From assembly GCA_905203305.1 (NCBI GenBank), contig CAJKVH010000002.1:1-64000 (forward strand): 64,000 bases of DNA, in the 5' to 3' direction. This stretch comes from an uncultured Eubacteriales bacterium (lineage in GTDB: Bacteria > Bacillota > Clostridia > TANB77 > CAG-508). Below are positions 35,075 to 43,829 of this stretch, piece by piece. The notes below the pieces were generated by a model. The model made no database searches. It was not told the DNA's origin and saw only the letters and a program-made list of their open reading frames with translations. The number at the start of each line of letters is the position of its first letter. Position 1 is the first letter of the stretch. A program made the translations under genes and the position numbers.

Positions 35075-36322
35075 TTACATTCCTGCCACATATCCTGTAG
35101 AATATGCAATTTGAAGGTTAAATCCTCCTGTATAACTATCAACATCTAATATTTCTCCTGCTAAATAAAGTCCTTTTATTTTTTTAGATTCCATTGTTTT
35201 TGGATTTACTTCTTTTATGCTTACTCCTCCTGATGTTATTATTGCATCATCTATTTTTCTGAATTTTTTTATTGTTACTTCAAATCCTTTTAGTATTTTT
35301 ACTAATTTTATTCTTTCTTGTTTTGTTATAGAGTTAACTTGTTTTTCAGGATTTATATTAGAATATTCAACTATTACAGGTATTAATTTTTGTGGTAATA
35401 GTTTATCTAAACTATTTTTAAAACTTTTATTTTTTTCTTCTTCAAAATCTCTTAATATTCTTTCATTTAATTTTTCTTCTGTTAATGCTGGTTTTAAATC
35501 TATTATAAGTTTTATATTTTTTTCTTGTAATAAATTATCTATTTTTTTGTATCTTACTAAATGTGCTGATCCACTTAATATTGTAGGTCCTGATACCCCA
35601 AAATGTGTAAATAGCATTTCTCCAAAGTCTTCATAAATTTCTTTATTTTTTCTAGTATCTATAAATTTTATTTTAACATTTCTTAAGCTTAGTCCTTGTA
35701 AACTATAATGTAAATCTTCTTCATAAGTTTCTAGTGGAACCAATGATGGCTTTATAGATGTTATTGTATGGCCTAGTTTTTTTAAAATTTCGTATCCATC
35801 TCCTGTTGAACCTGTTAATGGATAACTTTTTCCTCCTGTTGCTAATATTATTTTTTTAGCATTTATTATTTTCTGATTTTTTAATTTTACTCCTGTTACT
35901 TCATTATTTTCATTTATAAGCACATCTGTTACCTGTGTATTATACATTATTTTTACATTTAAGCTCTTTAATTTTTTTTCAAAACAATCTAATACATCTT
36001 TTGATTTATCTGTTACAGGGAAAATTCTATTTCCTCTTTCTTCTTTTACTTTTAGTCCTTGTTCATTTAGAAATTTTATTATATCTTGGTTTGTAAAGTT
36101 ATTGTATGCACTATATAAAAACATCCCATTTCCTGGTGTATTTTTTATAAATTCATCCATTGGTAAAGAAGATGTAATATTACATCTTCCTTTTCCTGTT
36201 ATTAATAACTTTTTTCCTAAGCTTTTATTTTTTTCTAACAATGTTACATTGTTTCCATTTTTTGCAGAAGTGATAGCTGCCATCATTCCAGCTGGTCCTC
36301 CGCCTATTACTACTACTTCCAT
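35075..36322 (-). CDS. HI0933/BaiN-family FAD flavoprotein
   Basis: 415 residues of the YhiN/HI0933 family. The N-terminal dinucleotide fold has VIGGGPAGMMAAITSAKNG. GKGRCNITSS, ILATGGKSYPLTGSTGDGY and the C-terminal ITSGGVSIKEVNP, LYLAGEILDVDSYTGGFNLQIA are family signatures. A relative (BaiN) acts on bile acids in gut clostridia, but most members have no known substrate, so I do not assign one. Its start abuts the PAP2-like gene by one base. Confidence 0.9.
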   Translation of the reverse strand: MEVVVIGGGPAGMMAAITSAKNGNNVTLLEKNKSLGKKLLITGKGRCNITSSLPMDEFIKNTPGNGMFLYSAYNNFTNQDIIKFLNEQGLKVKEERGNRIFPVTDKSKDVLDCFEKKLKSLNVKIMYNTQVTDVLINENNEVTGVKLKNQKIINAKKIILATGGKSYPLTGSTGDGYEILKKLGHTITSIKPSLVPLETYEEDLHYSLQGLSLRNVKIKFIDTRKNKEIYEDFGEMLFTHFGVSGPTILSGSAHLVRYKKIDNLLQEKNIKLIIDLKPALTEEKLNERILRDFEEEKNKSFKNSLDKLLPQKLIPVIVEYSNINPEKQVNSITKQERIKLVKILKGFEVTIKKFRKIDDAIITSGGVSIKEVNPKTMESKKIKGLYLAGEILDVDSYTGGFNLQIAYSTGYVAGM

Positions 36323-36775
36323 TTAAAATATGCTCCCTACAATAATTCCTATAATTGCCCCAACAAATACTTGTAATGGTGTATGTCCAAGAACTTCCAC
36401 TAATCTTTCTTGAACTTCAACTCCTGTAAGTCCTGGTGTTTCTATTATTTTATTTAATAAACTTGCTTGCTTTCCAGCTGCTCTTCTTACGCCTGCTGCA
36501 TCATACATAACAACACAAGAAAATACTAATGATAATGCAAAAGCCCAACTATCAAATCCTATATCTTTCCCTATTAGAACTGTTATTGCCATAACAATTG
36601 CAGAATGTGAACTTGGCATTCCTCCTGCTCCCATTATTCTTTTAAAATTAAATTTTCTTGTTTCGATTAGGTCCCATATGACTTTAAAACATTGTATTGC
36701 AAGCCAAGTGAAAAATGGCACCCATATATATTTATTATGTATAATTTGTTCTAAAACATTCATATTCTGTAACAT
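36323..36775 (-). CDS. Divergent PAP2-family membrane protein (YuiD-like)
   Basis: 150 residues, about four membrane helices, with GAGGMPSSHSAIVMAITVLIG (the PSSxH phosphatase-like motif) and VYDAAGVRRAAGKQA. The C-terminal helix HTPLQVFVGAIIGIIVG completes the DUF212/YuiD pattern. Likely a lipid-phosphate phosphatase-like protein. Substrate unknown. A second in-frame ATG at 36763 is also possible as start. Confidence 0.85.
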   Translation of the reverse strand: MLQNMNVLEQIIHNKYIWVPFFTWLAIQCFKVIWDLIETRKFNFKRIMGAGGMPSSHSAIVMAITVLIGKDIGFDSWAFALSLVFSCVVMYDAAGVRRAAGKQASLLNKIIETPGLTGVEVQERLVEVLGHTPLQVFVGAIIGIIVGSIF

Positions 36776-36817
36776 TGTAAATTACAATGTTTCCTCCCTT
36801 CTTTTTTTCATAACCTA

Positions 36818-37045
36818 CTATTCTTCGATTTCAAAATCTTCTTCTTTTATTTCTCCGTTTTCATCTAAAATTACTGTTATTCTTTTTTCTGCATCCTCTA
36901 GGATTTTACTACATTCTTTTGAAATTTTCATTCCTTCTTCAAATTTTTCTAAAGAATTTTCTAAGCTTAATTCAACTTTTTCTAATTCTGTTACTATTTT
37001 TTCTAAACTTTCCATTTTTGTTTCAAAATTCTCTTTTTTCTCCAT
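36818..37045 (-). CDS. xseB: Exodeoxyribonuclease VII small subunit
   Basis: 75 residues with the typical ESLEKIVTELEKVELSLENSLEKFEEGMKI helical pair. It forms the regulatory coat around XseA in exonuclease VII, which degrades single-stranded DNA into oligonucleotides. It is separated from xseA by one small membrane-protein gene, an uncommon interruption. Confidence 0.92.
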   Translation of the reverse strand: MEKKENFETKMESLEKIVTELEKVELSLENSLEKFEEGMKISKECSKILEDAEKRITVILDENGEIKEEDFEIEE

Positions 37046-37066
37046 TTTTCCAGTTTCCTTTTCTAA

Positions 37067-37570
37067 TTATTTTATAAATACTGATTTATCTTTTACATTT
37101 ACCTCATATTCGGCAAGTTGTTCTGTTGTTGATTTACTTCTTACAGATACAGTATATATATTATCTTTTTGATCATCTATTGTATAATATACGGTATTGT
37201 CTTCTCCCCATTCTTTTTTTACTAATCCTAAAGCTGTTTCATCTGTATTTTCATCATCATTATTACTTGTTGATGTATCTTGATTTTCTGTGTTATTTTT
37301 GTTTTCGCTATTCCCATTATTTAATTCTTCTTCGCCTTTTACTTCGGTTTTTTCTGCAGTATTTTCAGCTGTTTCATTTGTTTCTAAAGTGTTTTCTTCT
37401 TGCACTTCATTTTCTACAGTATTTTGTACTACTGTTGTATTTTTTTTGTTTTCTGAATTTTCATTCACATATTCTTTTTCTTTAAAATTTTTTATCTTTA
37501 TCCCTACAATTGTTCCAACTATAACTAATGCAATAATTGTACAAATAATAACTATTTTTTTATTAACCAT
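37067..37570 (-). CDS. Membrane-anchored protein with disordered acidic linker
   Basis: 167 residues: one N-terminal membrane helix (about 5-24, IVIICTIIALVIVGTIVGI), then a Glu/Asn/Thr-rich linker of about 85 residues (TNETAENTAEKTEVKGE), then a small beta-rich C-terminal domain (YYTIDDQKDNIYTVSVRSKSTTE). No family recognised. It lies between xseA and xseB and is probably co-transcribed with them. Confidence 0.65.
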   Translation of the reverse strand: MVNKKIVIICTIIALVIVGTIVGIKIKNFKEKEYVNENSENKKNTTVVQNTVENEVQEENTLETNETAENTAEKTEVKGEEELNNGNSENKNNTENQDTSTSNNDDENTDETALGLVKKEWGEDNTVYYTIDDQKDNIYTVSVRSKSTTEQLAEYEVNVKDKSVFIK

Positions 37571-37582
37571 TTTTTCCTCCTT

Positions 37583-38776
37583 TTATAGGATTTTTGCATT
37601 TACATTTCCATCTATTAGTTTTATGCTTATGTTATCATCTTTTTTTAAGTCTTTTACTTGTTTTACTATTTTTCCTTCTTTTTCGATTATAGAAAATCCT
37701 CTAACCATTGTTTTTAATGGACTTAGTGCATCTAGTTTTAAAACCATTGCCTTGAAATCCTTTTCTTTTTCTTGCTCTTTAGTCTTTATTATGTTCTCCA
37801 TTTGTTTTATAAGTCCATCTAATCTTAAATAATTATTTTGCATATTTTGAATTGGATCTTTAAATACTTTTGAATTTATTATATTATTATATCTTATTTT
37901 CATAAATTCTATTTGTTTTTTTACTCCAAGTCTTGCTCTTTCTTTTAGAGTTGTTATTTTATTTTTTACTTCATATATGTCTGGATTTGCAAGTTCTGCT
38001 GCAGCTGATGGTGTTGGTGCTCTTAGATCTGCCACAAAGTCTGATATTGTAAAATCTGTTTCATGCCCTACTGCTGATATTATTGGTATTTTAGAATCAT
38101 ATATTGCTCTTGCAACAATTTCTTCATTAAAAGGCCATAAATCTTCTAATGAACCTCCTCCTCTTGCTAAGATTATTACATCTGCAAGATTTTTTTCATT
38201 CATTGTTTTTATTCCTTTTACAATTTCTTTTGCTGCTCCTGGTCCTTGAACAGGTACTGGAAGTAATCTTATATAACAATTTGGATTTCTTCTTGTTGAA
38301 ACATTTATTATATCTCTTATTACTGCTCCTGTTCTTGATGATAATACTCCTATAATTTTTGGATTTGTTGGAATTTTCTTTTTATGTGCTTCTGAAAATA
38401 GTCCTTCTTTTTCCAAATCGTTTTTTAGTTTTTCATAAGCAGCATATAAGTCCCCCACTCCTTGTTCTTCCATTGCTTTAACATATATTTGATAAATTCC
38501 ATCTCTTTCAAAAACTGATACTCCACCAAATACTATAACTTTCATACCATCTTTTGGTTTAAAATTTATTCTTTCACTATAGCTTTTAAACATTATACAT
38601 TTTATTAATGATTTATCGTCTTTTAAAGTGAAATAAAAATGACCTGTATAATGTGCTTTAAAATTTGATATTTCTCCTTTAACTATAACGGCATTTAATG
38701 CCTCGTCATCTGCAATTTTATTTTTTATATATAAGTTTAAATCTGAAACACTAACTGCCATTGCTTCATAATTCAT
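37583..38776 (-). CDS. xseA: Exodeoxyribonuclease VII large subunit
   Basis: 397 residues: N-terminal OB fold (about 1-105, SVSDLNLYIKNKIADDEALNAVIVKGEISNFK region), then the catalytic domain with GVLSSRTGAVIRDI, ARGGGSLEDLWPFNEE and SAVGHETDFTISDFVADLRAPTPSAAAE, followed by coiled coil and the C-terminal RGFSII strand region. Motifs and length are normal. It is followed by a small membrane-protein gene and then xseB. Confidence 0.96.
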   Translation of the reverse strand: MNYEAMAVSVSDLNLYIKNKIADDEALNAVIVKGEISNFKAHYTGHFYFTLKDDKSLIKCIMFKSYSERINFKPKDGMKVIVFGGVSVFERDGIYQIYVKAMEEQGVGDLYAAYEKLKNDLEKEGLFSEAHKKKIPTNPKIIGVLSSRTGAVIRDIINVSTRRNPNCYIRLLPVPVQGPGAAKEIVKGIKTMNEKNLADVIILARGGGSLEDLWPFNEEIVARAIYDSKIPIISAVGHETDFTISDFVADLRAPTPSAAAELANPDIYEVKNKITTLKERARLGVKKQIEFMKIRYNNIINSKVFKDPIQNMQNNYLRLDGLIKQMENIIKTKEQEKEKDFKAMVLKLDALSPLKTMVRGFSIIEKEGKIVKQVKDLKKDDNISIKLIDGNVNAKIL

Positions 38777-38802
38777 TATATTTTACCTCTTTTTCTATGT
38801 AA

Positions 38803-38850
38803 AATATGGACAAATCTTAATTAATTTAAGACTTGCCCATATCTTACATT
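38803..38850 (-). terminator. Hairpin between nusB and xseA
   Basis: GATATGGGCAAGTCTTAA pairs with TTAAGATTTGTCCATAT, followed by TTTACAT. It could reduce transcription into xseA. Confidence 0.6.
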
Positions 38851-39248
38851 TCTTTAACTATTTTTGCCAAAGCTCCATTTATAAACTTACCTGATGTTTC
38901 TTCTCCATACATCTTAGCAAGTTCAACCACTTCGTTTATTTCAACTTTATATGGGATATTTTTATATTTTATTTCATATATTGCAAGCTTTAATAAACTT
39001 AAATTAACTTTAGAAATTCTATCTATTTTCCAATCTGATGTTAAAGAACTTTCAACTGTTTTATTTATTTCTTCTTCATTTTCATTTATTCCATGTATGC
39101 AATCTTTTATATATTCTACTGCGTTTTGTTCTTCTATTTCGTTATTTTCGATATATAAATCGATTTGTTCTTCTAGATTTTCACTTTTTTGAATTTCTAA
39201 ACTGTATATTAGTTTAAATGCTAATTCTCTTATTTCTGATCTTTTCAT
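38844..39248 (-). CDS. nusB: Transcription antitermination factor NusB
   Basis: A 134-residue all-helical factor for rRNA antitermination with NusE. The opening RSEIRELAFKLIYSLEIQ, the VEYIKDCIHGI region, and LAIYEIKYKNIPYKVEINEVVELAKMYGEETSGKFINGALAKI are characteristic. It follows the Asp23/AmaP cluster, its usual neighbourhood in clostridia. Confidence 0.95.
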   Translation of the reverse strand: MKRSEIRELAFKLIYSLEIQKSENLEEQIDLYIENNEIEEQNAVEYIKDCIHGINENEEEINKTVESSLTSDWKIDRISKVNLSLLKLAIYEIKYKNIPYKVEINEVVELAKMYGEETSGKFINGALAKIVKEM

Positions 39249-39261
39249 TTTCTACCCCTTT

Positions 39262-39465
39262 TTACATTCTGTCTATAAATTGCTTTATTTTGTCTTTTAC
39301 ATATTGCTTATTTTGTTGAACATAATTTCCTACAAATGCTCCCATAACTATTAATATAATTGCAACTATTAAATTGTATAGTTTTGTTATTAAAATTAAT
39401 ATCGCAATTATTATTCCTATTATTGCACCTTTATAATTATTCCAAAAATCTTTTAAGTTTCCCAT
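39262..39465 (-). CDS. DUF2273-type small membrane protein
   Basis: 67 residues with two hydrophobic helices (AIIGIIIAILILITKL and IVAIILIVMGAFVGNYV) and a charged C-terminus. This is the DUF2273 form that sits beside amaP and asp23. Probably helps anchor the Asp23 complex to the membrane (inference from context). Confidence 0.85.
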   Translation of the reverse strand: MGNLKDFWNNYKGAIIGIIIAILILITKLYNLIVAIILIVMGAFVGNYVQQNKQYVKDKIKQFIDRM

Positions 39466-39502
39466 AATAAGATCCTTTCTATTTTGTAACTTTTTTTATT
39501 TT

Positions 39503-40051
39503 TTAATTTTCTTTGGCTGTATCACTTGATATATTTTTGATTTTTACATTTACTTCTTTTACTTCTAAGTCTGATGTTTTCTTTATTGCCTCTTTTATTT
39601 TGTTTTGCATATTTAATGTTATCTCTTTTATTATTACGTCTTTTCCTACAACTAAATTTACATTTACTATTAAATTATTTACTGTATCTAAATCAATATC
39701 TACTGATACATCTTCTACACTTGCAAAATCTTTTACTACTGATTTTACTATGTTTTCTATTGTTGGTTTAGAAATAAGTAATTTTCCATTATCGTTTTGC
39801 ATTAAAACACCTTGTGCTTTATTTTCTTTTTCTGATGAATCAAAAAAGATACATTTTATACTACATAATAAACATACTATTTCTAATCCTAATATTATTT
39901 TGGTTGTTTGTTCTCCAGAAAATGCCATTGTGGCAAATGCTGTTACTGTTTCTATTCTTACAAATCCTGCTATTATACATATTGCAAGTATTGATTGTAA
40001 AAACATTAAAACTGAAAATAATGCTAATATTACTCTATCTAATTTTTTCAT
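39503..40051 (-). CDS. amaP: AmaP-like alkaline-shock membrane anchor
   Basis: 182 residues: two N-terminal membrane helices (about 7-30 and 48-63) and a cytoplasmic Asp23-like domain (VKDFASVEDVSVDIDLDTVNNLIVNVNLVVGKDV). AmaP anchors Asp23 to the membrane in staphylococci. It lies between DUF2273 and asp23 on one transcript. Confidence 0.88.
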   Translation of the reverse strand: MKKLDRVILALFSVLMFLQSILAICIIAGFVRIETVTAFATMAFSGEQTTKIILGLEIVCLLCSIKCIFFDSSEKENKAQGVLMQNDNGKLLISKPTIENIVKSVVKDFASVEDVSVDIDLDTVNNLIVNVNLVVGKDVIIKEITLNMQNKIKEAIKKTSDLEVKEVNVKIKNISSDTAKEN

Positions 40052-40085
40052 ATTTGTTTTCTTCCTTTCTTCTGACTTAAAATAA

Positions 40086-40535
40086 TTAAATTTCTTCTTC
40101 TTTTAAGTCTATTTCTTCTGTTTCGCTTTCTTCTTTATTTTCTTCTGATAAGCTTTCTGTATTTACTCCTTGAACATGAACATTTACTTCTTCTACTTTT
40201 AATCCTGTCATATTTTCTACTGCTGTTTTTACTCTATTTTGAATTTCAAATGCCACATCTGGAATTCTTGCTCCATATTCTACTATTATGTTTACATCTA
40301 TTTTGGCTTTATTGTTTGTTGTGTCAACTTTTATTCCTTTAGCTAAGTTTTTCTTTCCTTTTAGTACTTCTGTTATTCCTCCTGCAAATCCTCCTGCCAT
40401 TCCGAATACTCCTGGTACTTCTGATACCGCAACACCAGCAATTACAGCAATCACATCACTTGCTATTTTTATTCCTTCTGTTCCGTTTTCTACTTCTTCT
40501 ATGTCCTTTACTTCTTCTACTTTATTTTCATCCAT
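40086..40535 (-). CDS. Asp23/Gls24 family envelope stress protein
   Basis: 149 residues from MDENKVEEVKDIEEVE. The core (IASDVIAVIAGVAVSEVPGV, KVDTTNNKAKIDVNIIVEYGARIPDVAFEIQNRVKTAVENMTGL) is the Asp23 domain. The acidic tail (EENKEESETEEIDLKEEEI) is long. The ATG at 40535 follows GAAGGAGG; an upstream in-frame ATG at 40580 is rejected for lack of a site. Cell envelope homeostasis role by family. Confidence 0.93.
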   Translation of the reverse strand: MDENKVEEVKDIEEVENGTEGIKIASDVIAVIAGVAVSEVPGVFGMAGGFAGGITEVLKGKKNLAKGIKVDTTNNKAKIDVNIIVEYGARIPDVAFEIQNRVKTAVENMTGLKVEEVNVHVQGVNTESLSEENKEESETEEIDLKEEEI

Positions 40536-40613
40536 AATTTTTCCTCCTTCAAAAAAACTTTGATACATGTAGTATATCAATTTTTTGCAAAATTTACAAC
40601 TATTTTCTTCAAA

Positions 40614-40652
40614 AAAAATGAAAAAGAGAAACTTATTTTCCCTTTTTCATTT
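40614..40652 (-). terminator. Intrinsic terminator of pyk
   Basis: TGAAAAAG pairs with CTTTTTCA around a 16-base loop and is followed by eight T on the minus strand. Confidence 0.8.
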
Positions 40653-40657
40653 CAAAA

Positions 40658-42088
40658 TTATATTTTTAATACTCCACCAATTGTTTTGCTTTCTGTAGCA
40701 TCTGGTAACATTTGGCTTCCCCCAGTTATTACAACTGTATCTCCGCTTTCTAATATTTCTTTATTTTTTAATTTTTCAATTCCTGCTTCGATTGTTTTTT
40801 CGATATTTTCAGCTTTTTCAACTAATATAGGTGTTGTATTCCATACTAATGCTAATTGACGGAATGTTTTTTTGTTGTCTGTTATAGCTAAAATTGGGCA
40901 TCCAGCTCCTAATCCTGCTAATCTTTTTGCTGTTTTTCCGCTATTTGTATAGCATACTATTGCATCTGCATTTAATACTTTTGCTGATACACATGCTGAA
41001 TATGCAACTTTTTCTTCGTAAGAATTTAATTCTACTTTAGTTTCATCAAATCTCTTCCAGTAATTGATTTCTGGTTCAACTCTGTTTGCTATTTTAACCA
41101 TTGTTTCAACACATTCTACTGGATAATCACCTTGAGCACATTCTCCTGAAAGCATGATTGCACTTGTTCTATCAAATATAGCATTTGCAACGTCTGATGC
41201 TTCTGCTCTTGTTGGTAATGGTTGATGTGTCATTGATTCTAACATTTGTGTAGCTGTTATAGCTGGTTTGTATATTTTGTTAGATGTTTTTATTATTCTT
41301 TTTTGAACTACTGGTGGTTCTGTAAAGTCTGTTTCTGTTGCCATATCTCCACGAGCTATCATTTGTCCGTCAGCTTCGTTTAATATGTCATCTAAGTTTG
41401 CTAATCCTTCTACGTTTTCTATTTTTGTTACGATTTGGATATCTTTTCCACCGTTTTCATCTAATACTTTTCTTACTTGTCTTATATCATCTAAGTTTCT
41501 TGCAAATGAGATTGCAACGAAGTCATAGTCATGTTCACAAGCAGCTTTTAAGTCTGCTATATCCTTTTCAGCAAGTCCTGGTAATCTGATTATTGTTCCA
41601 GGTAAGTTCATAGTTTTTCTACTTCCTAAACCATTTCCATGAACTACTGTTGTTACTATATCTTTTCCAACAACTTCGTCAACTTTTAATTCTATTGCTC
41701 CGTCATCTATTAAGATTTTTGTTCCTGGTTTTACATCTTTATATAATTCTTTATATGTTACAGAAACTTTTTCTTCGTTTCCTTCAATATCATCATTAAC
41801 TAATGTGAATTTTTGTCCATCTTTTAATTGGATTTTTTTATTTTTTCCAGTATATAACATTCCTGTTCTTATTTCTGGACCTTTCATATCTAATAACATT
41901 GGGATTGGTAATTCTTTTTCTTCTCTTATTTTCATTATTGTTTCAGATTTTTCTGATTGTTCATCCCAACTACCATGTGAATAGTTTATTCTGCATACGT
42001 TTAATCCTGCATCAAATAATTCTTCTAGTTTATTTTCACTAGCTGGTCCTATTGTTCCTACGATTTTTGTTTTTCTTAAAGCTTTCAT
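40658..42088 (-). CDS. pyk: Pyruvate kinase
   Basis: Catalyses phosphoenolpyruvate + ADP to pyruvate + ATP, the last step of glycolysis. 476 residues: RKTKIVGTIGPASEN, CRINYSHG, MLLDMKGPEIRTG, the B domain, ISFARNLDDIRQVRK, the catalytic Lys region (IQIVTKIENVEGLANL), MIARGDMATE, and ATQMLESMTHQPLPTRAEASDVANAIFD. It lacks the extra C-terminal PEP-utiliser-like domain seen in some bacilli. It is apparently monocistronic. Confidence 0.97.
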   Translation of the reverse strand: MKALRKTKIVGTIGPASENKLEELFDAGLNVCRINYSHGSWDEQSEKSETIMKIREEKELPIPMLLDMKGPEIRTGMLYTGKNKKIQLKDGQKFTLVNDDIEGNEEKVSVTYKELYKDVKPGTKILIDDGAIELKVDEVVGKDIVTTVVHGNGLGSRKTMNLPGTIIRLPGLAEKDIADLKAACEHDYDFVAISFARNLDDIRQVRKVLDENGGKDIQIVTKIENVEGLANLDDILNEADGQMIARGDMATETDFTEPPVVQKRIIKTSNKIYKPAITATQMLESMTHQPLPTRAEASDVANAIFDRTSAIMLSGECAQGDYPVECVETMVKIANRVEPEINYWKRFDETKVELNSYEEKVAYSACVSAKVLNADAIVCYTNSGKTAKRLAGLGAGCPILAITDNKKTFRQLALVWNTTPILVEKAENIEKTIEAGIEKLKNKEILESGDTVVITGGSQMLPDATESKTIGGVLKI

Positions 42089-42193
42089 TTTTTTTAAATT
42101 CCTCCTTCTAAAATTACAACTTTTGCTATTATATCACACCTTATGGTATTTATTCAATAGTTTTTCAATATTTTTTTGTCTCTTCAATTTTTA

Positions 42194-42970
42194 TTACATA
42201 TTTTTGTTTATTCTTGTTATTTTCTTTATTTTGTTGCTTTGGTCATCAATTTCAAATAATACACTATTTAATATTGCTTCTCCTGTTGCAATTTTATATC
42301 TTTCTGGTAATGCTGTTGTAAATCTTTTTAATGCTACATCTTTATCCATTCCTATTACTCCATGTTTTGGTCCTGTCATTCCTATATCTGTTATAAATCC
42401 AGTTCCTTTTTCTAGTATTTGTTCATCTGCTGTTTGAGTATGAGTATGAGTTCCATATACCATAGTTACTTTGCCATCTAAAAAATATGCTAAAGCTTTC
42501 TTTTCTGCTGTTGCTTCTGCATGAAAATCCACTATTATTATATCCGCTTTTTTTTTTATTTTATCTACTATTTCTTTTACTATTGTAAATGGATTGTCTA
42601 TCATTACATTTATTTCTGCTCTTCCCAAAGCATTTATTACCGCAATTTTTTTGCCTTTACATTCATAAATATTATATCCTTTTCCGCAAACTTCTTTTGG
42701 ATAATTTGCAGGTCTTATTAATTTTGGATCATCTATAAACTTAAATATATCCTTTTTTCCCCATGTATGGTTTCCCATTGTTACACAGTCAGCACCTGCT
42801 CTTATAATATCACTAAAATTCTTTTCTGTAATTCCAAATCCTTCTGCTGCATTTTCTCCATTTACTATTGTAAAATCAACATTATATTCTTTTTTTATAT
42901 TTTGAAGTCTTTTTTGAAGTTCTTTTACTCCAGTAGTACCAACAATATCTCCTACTGCTAAAATATTCAT
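42194..42970 (-). CDS. YmdB-type metallophosphoesterase (2',3'-cyclic nucleotide phosphodiesterase family)
   Basis: 258 residues. Metal-binding motifs: GDIVGTTG at the N-terminus, GENAAEGFG, MGNHTWGKKD, DFHAEATAEKKA and GTHTHTQTADE near residue 175. This is the TIGR00282/YmdB family, whose Bacillus member hydrolyses cyclic nucleotides and affects biofilm and motility decisions. It is five bases downstream of the sortase gene. Confidence 0.93.
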   Translation of the reverse strand: MNILAVGDIVGTTGVKELQKRLQNIKKEYNVDFTIVNGENAAEGFGITEKNFSDIIRAGADCVTMGNHTWGKKDIFKFIDDPKLIRPANYPKEVCGKGYNIYECKGKKIAVINALGRAEINVMIDNPFTIVKEIVDKIKKKADIIIVDFHAEATAEKKALAYFLDGKVTMVYGTHTHTQTADEQILEKGTGFITDIGMTGPKHGVIGMDKDVALKRFTTALPERYKIATGEAILNSVLFEIDDQSNKIKKITRINKNM

Positions 42971-42975
42971 ATTTT

Positions 42976-43779
42976 CTACCTCTCTTTCCTTAGGTATTTT
43001 ACTATTTTATTGAGTAAAATGCAACAAAAAACACTTACTAATATAATTATTGTATAGTTTTTCTTGACTTTTTTCCTTTCTTTTTCTGTATTTTCTTCTA
43101 AATTATTCTTTTCTATATTTTCTATTCTTTTGCTTTTTACAAGCAATCTATGTGTATTTACCCCATACGGTGTACATGTAACTAATGTTAATAAATCTTC
43201 ATTTTCTTCTATTTGTAAATCTTTTGTTTCTTCTGGTAATACTATTTTTATGTCATAAACTTTATATGTTAGTCTCTTTTCTAATGTGTATATATTTATT
43301 ATATCTCCAATTTCTAGTTCATTTATTCTTGTAAAAAGTTTTGATTTAATAAATCCAGTATGTCCAGTTAACACAGTATGTACAGAATCCCCACCTATCG
43401 GTAAAGAAGTATTTTTTAGATGCCCTACACCTTTTTTTAATACTTCATTTTCTGTACCATGATATATTGGTAAATATATTGATACTTTAGGAATTTCTAT
43501 ATATGACATTATTCCATTTTCAAAAACATTTAATATTTCTTCATATTTTTTATGTTCAGTATTTTCGCCTTTTAAATTATCATTATATTTTTTTGCCTTT
43601 TCGTATTCTTTTTTTAACTTTTCTTCATCTGATTTTGAAACTTTTTCTTTATATTCTTTTATTATTTTTGTTTGATTTTTTGTTTCAATTCTTTCTAAAA
43701 CATTTGGGGATAATATAATACCAATTCCTATTAAAATTAATACAATTGGTATTATAAATAAAATCTTATTTTTTATTAT
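42976..43779 (-). CDS. Class C-like pilin sortase, without a canonical start codon
   Basis: Transpeptidase that polymerises LPxTG pilins. Visible: N-terminal membrane helix (ILFIIPIVLILIGIGIIL), coiled linker, IEIPKVSIYLPIYHG, LTGHTGF (His), TLVTCTPYGVNTHRLLV (catalytic Cys and Arg), and a C-terminal membrane helix (YTIIILVSVFCCILL), as in class C. From MSYIEIP (43509) upstream, the frame stays open to a stop near 43790, through the whole N-terminal anchor. That stretch contains no ATG, GTG or TTG. AAAGGAAG (near 43780-43788) precedes two ATA codons (43779 and 43776), so ATA or the later ATT is the likely start, or the start has mutated. It follows the pilin gene. One arm of a 29-bp inverted repeat lies just upstream. 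Confidence 0.8.
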   Translation of the reverse strand: MIKNKILFIIPIVLILIGIGIILSPNVLERIETKNQTKIIKEYKEKVSKSDEEKLKKEYEKAKKYNDNLKGENTEHKKYEEILNVFENGIMSYIEIPKVSIYLPIYHGTENEVLKKGVGHLKNTSLPIGGDSVHTVLTGHTGFIKSKLFTRINELEIGDIINIYTLEKRLTYKVYDIKIVLPEETKDLQIEENEDLLTLVTCTPYGVNTHRLLVKSKRIENIEKNNLEENTEKERKKVKKNYTIIILVSVFCCILLNKIVKYLRKER

Positions 43780-43790
43780 TCTTCCTTTCT

Positions 43791-43819
43791 TTTATATCTA
43801 ATAAACTATGCAACCTATG
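43791..43819 (+). repeat. Left arm of a perfect 29-bp inverted repeat flanking the pilin gene
   Basis: Begins TTTATATCTAATAAAC and ends CAACCTATG. It is the exact reverse complement of 45413-45441, with no mismatch over 29 bases, and homology stops abruptly at both ends. It lies 10 bases beyond the pilin stop and directly before the sortase ribosome binding site. Confidence 0.95.
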
Positions 43820-43829
43820 TTTTTAAGTT

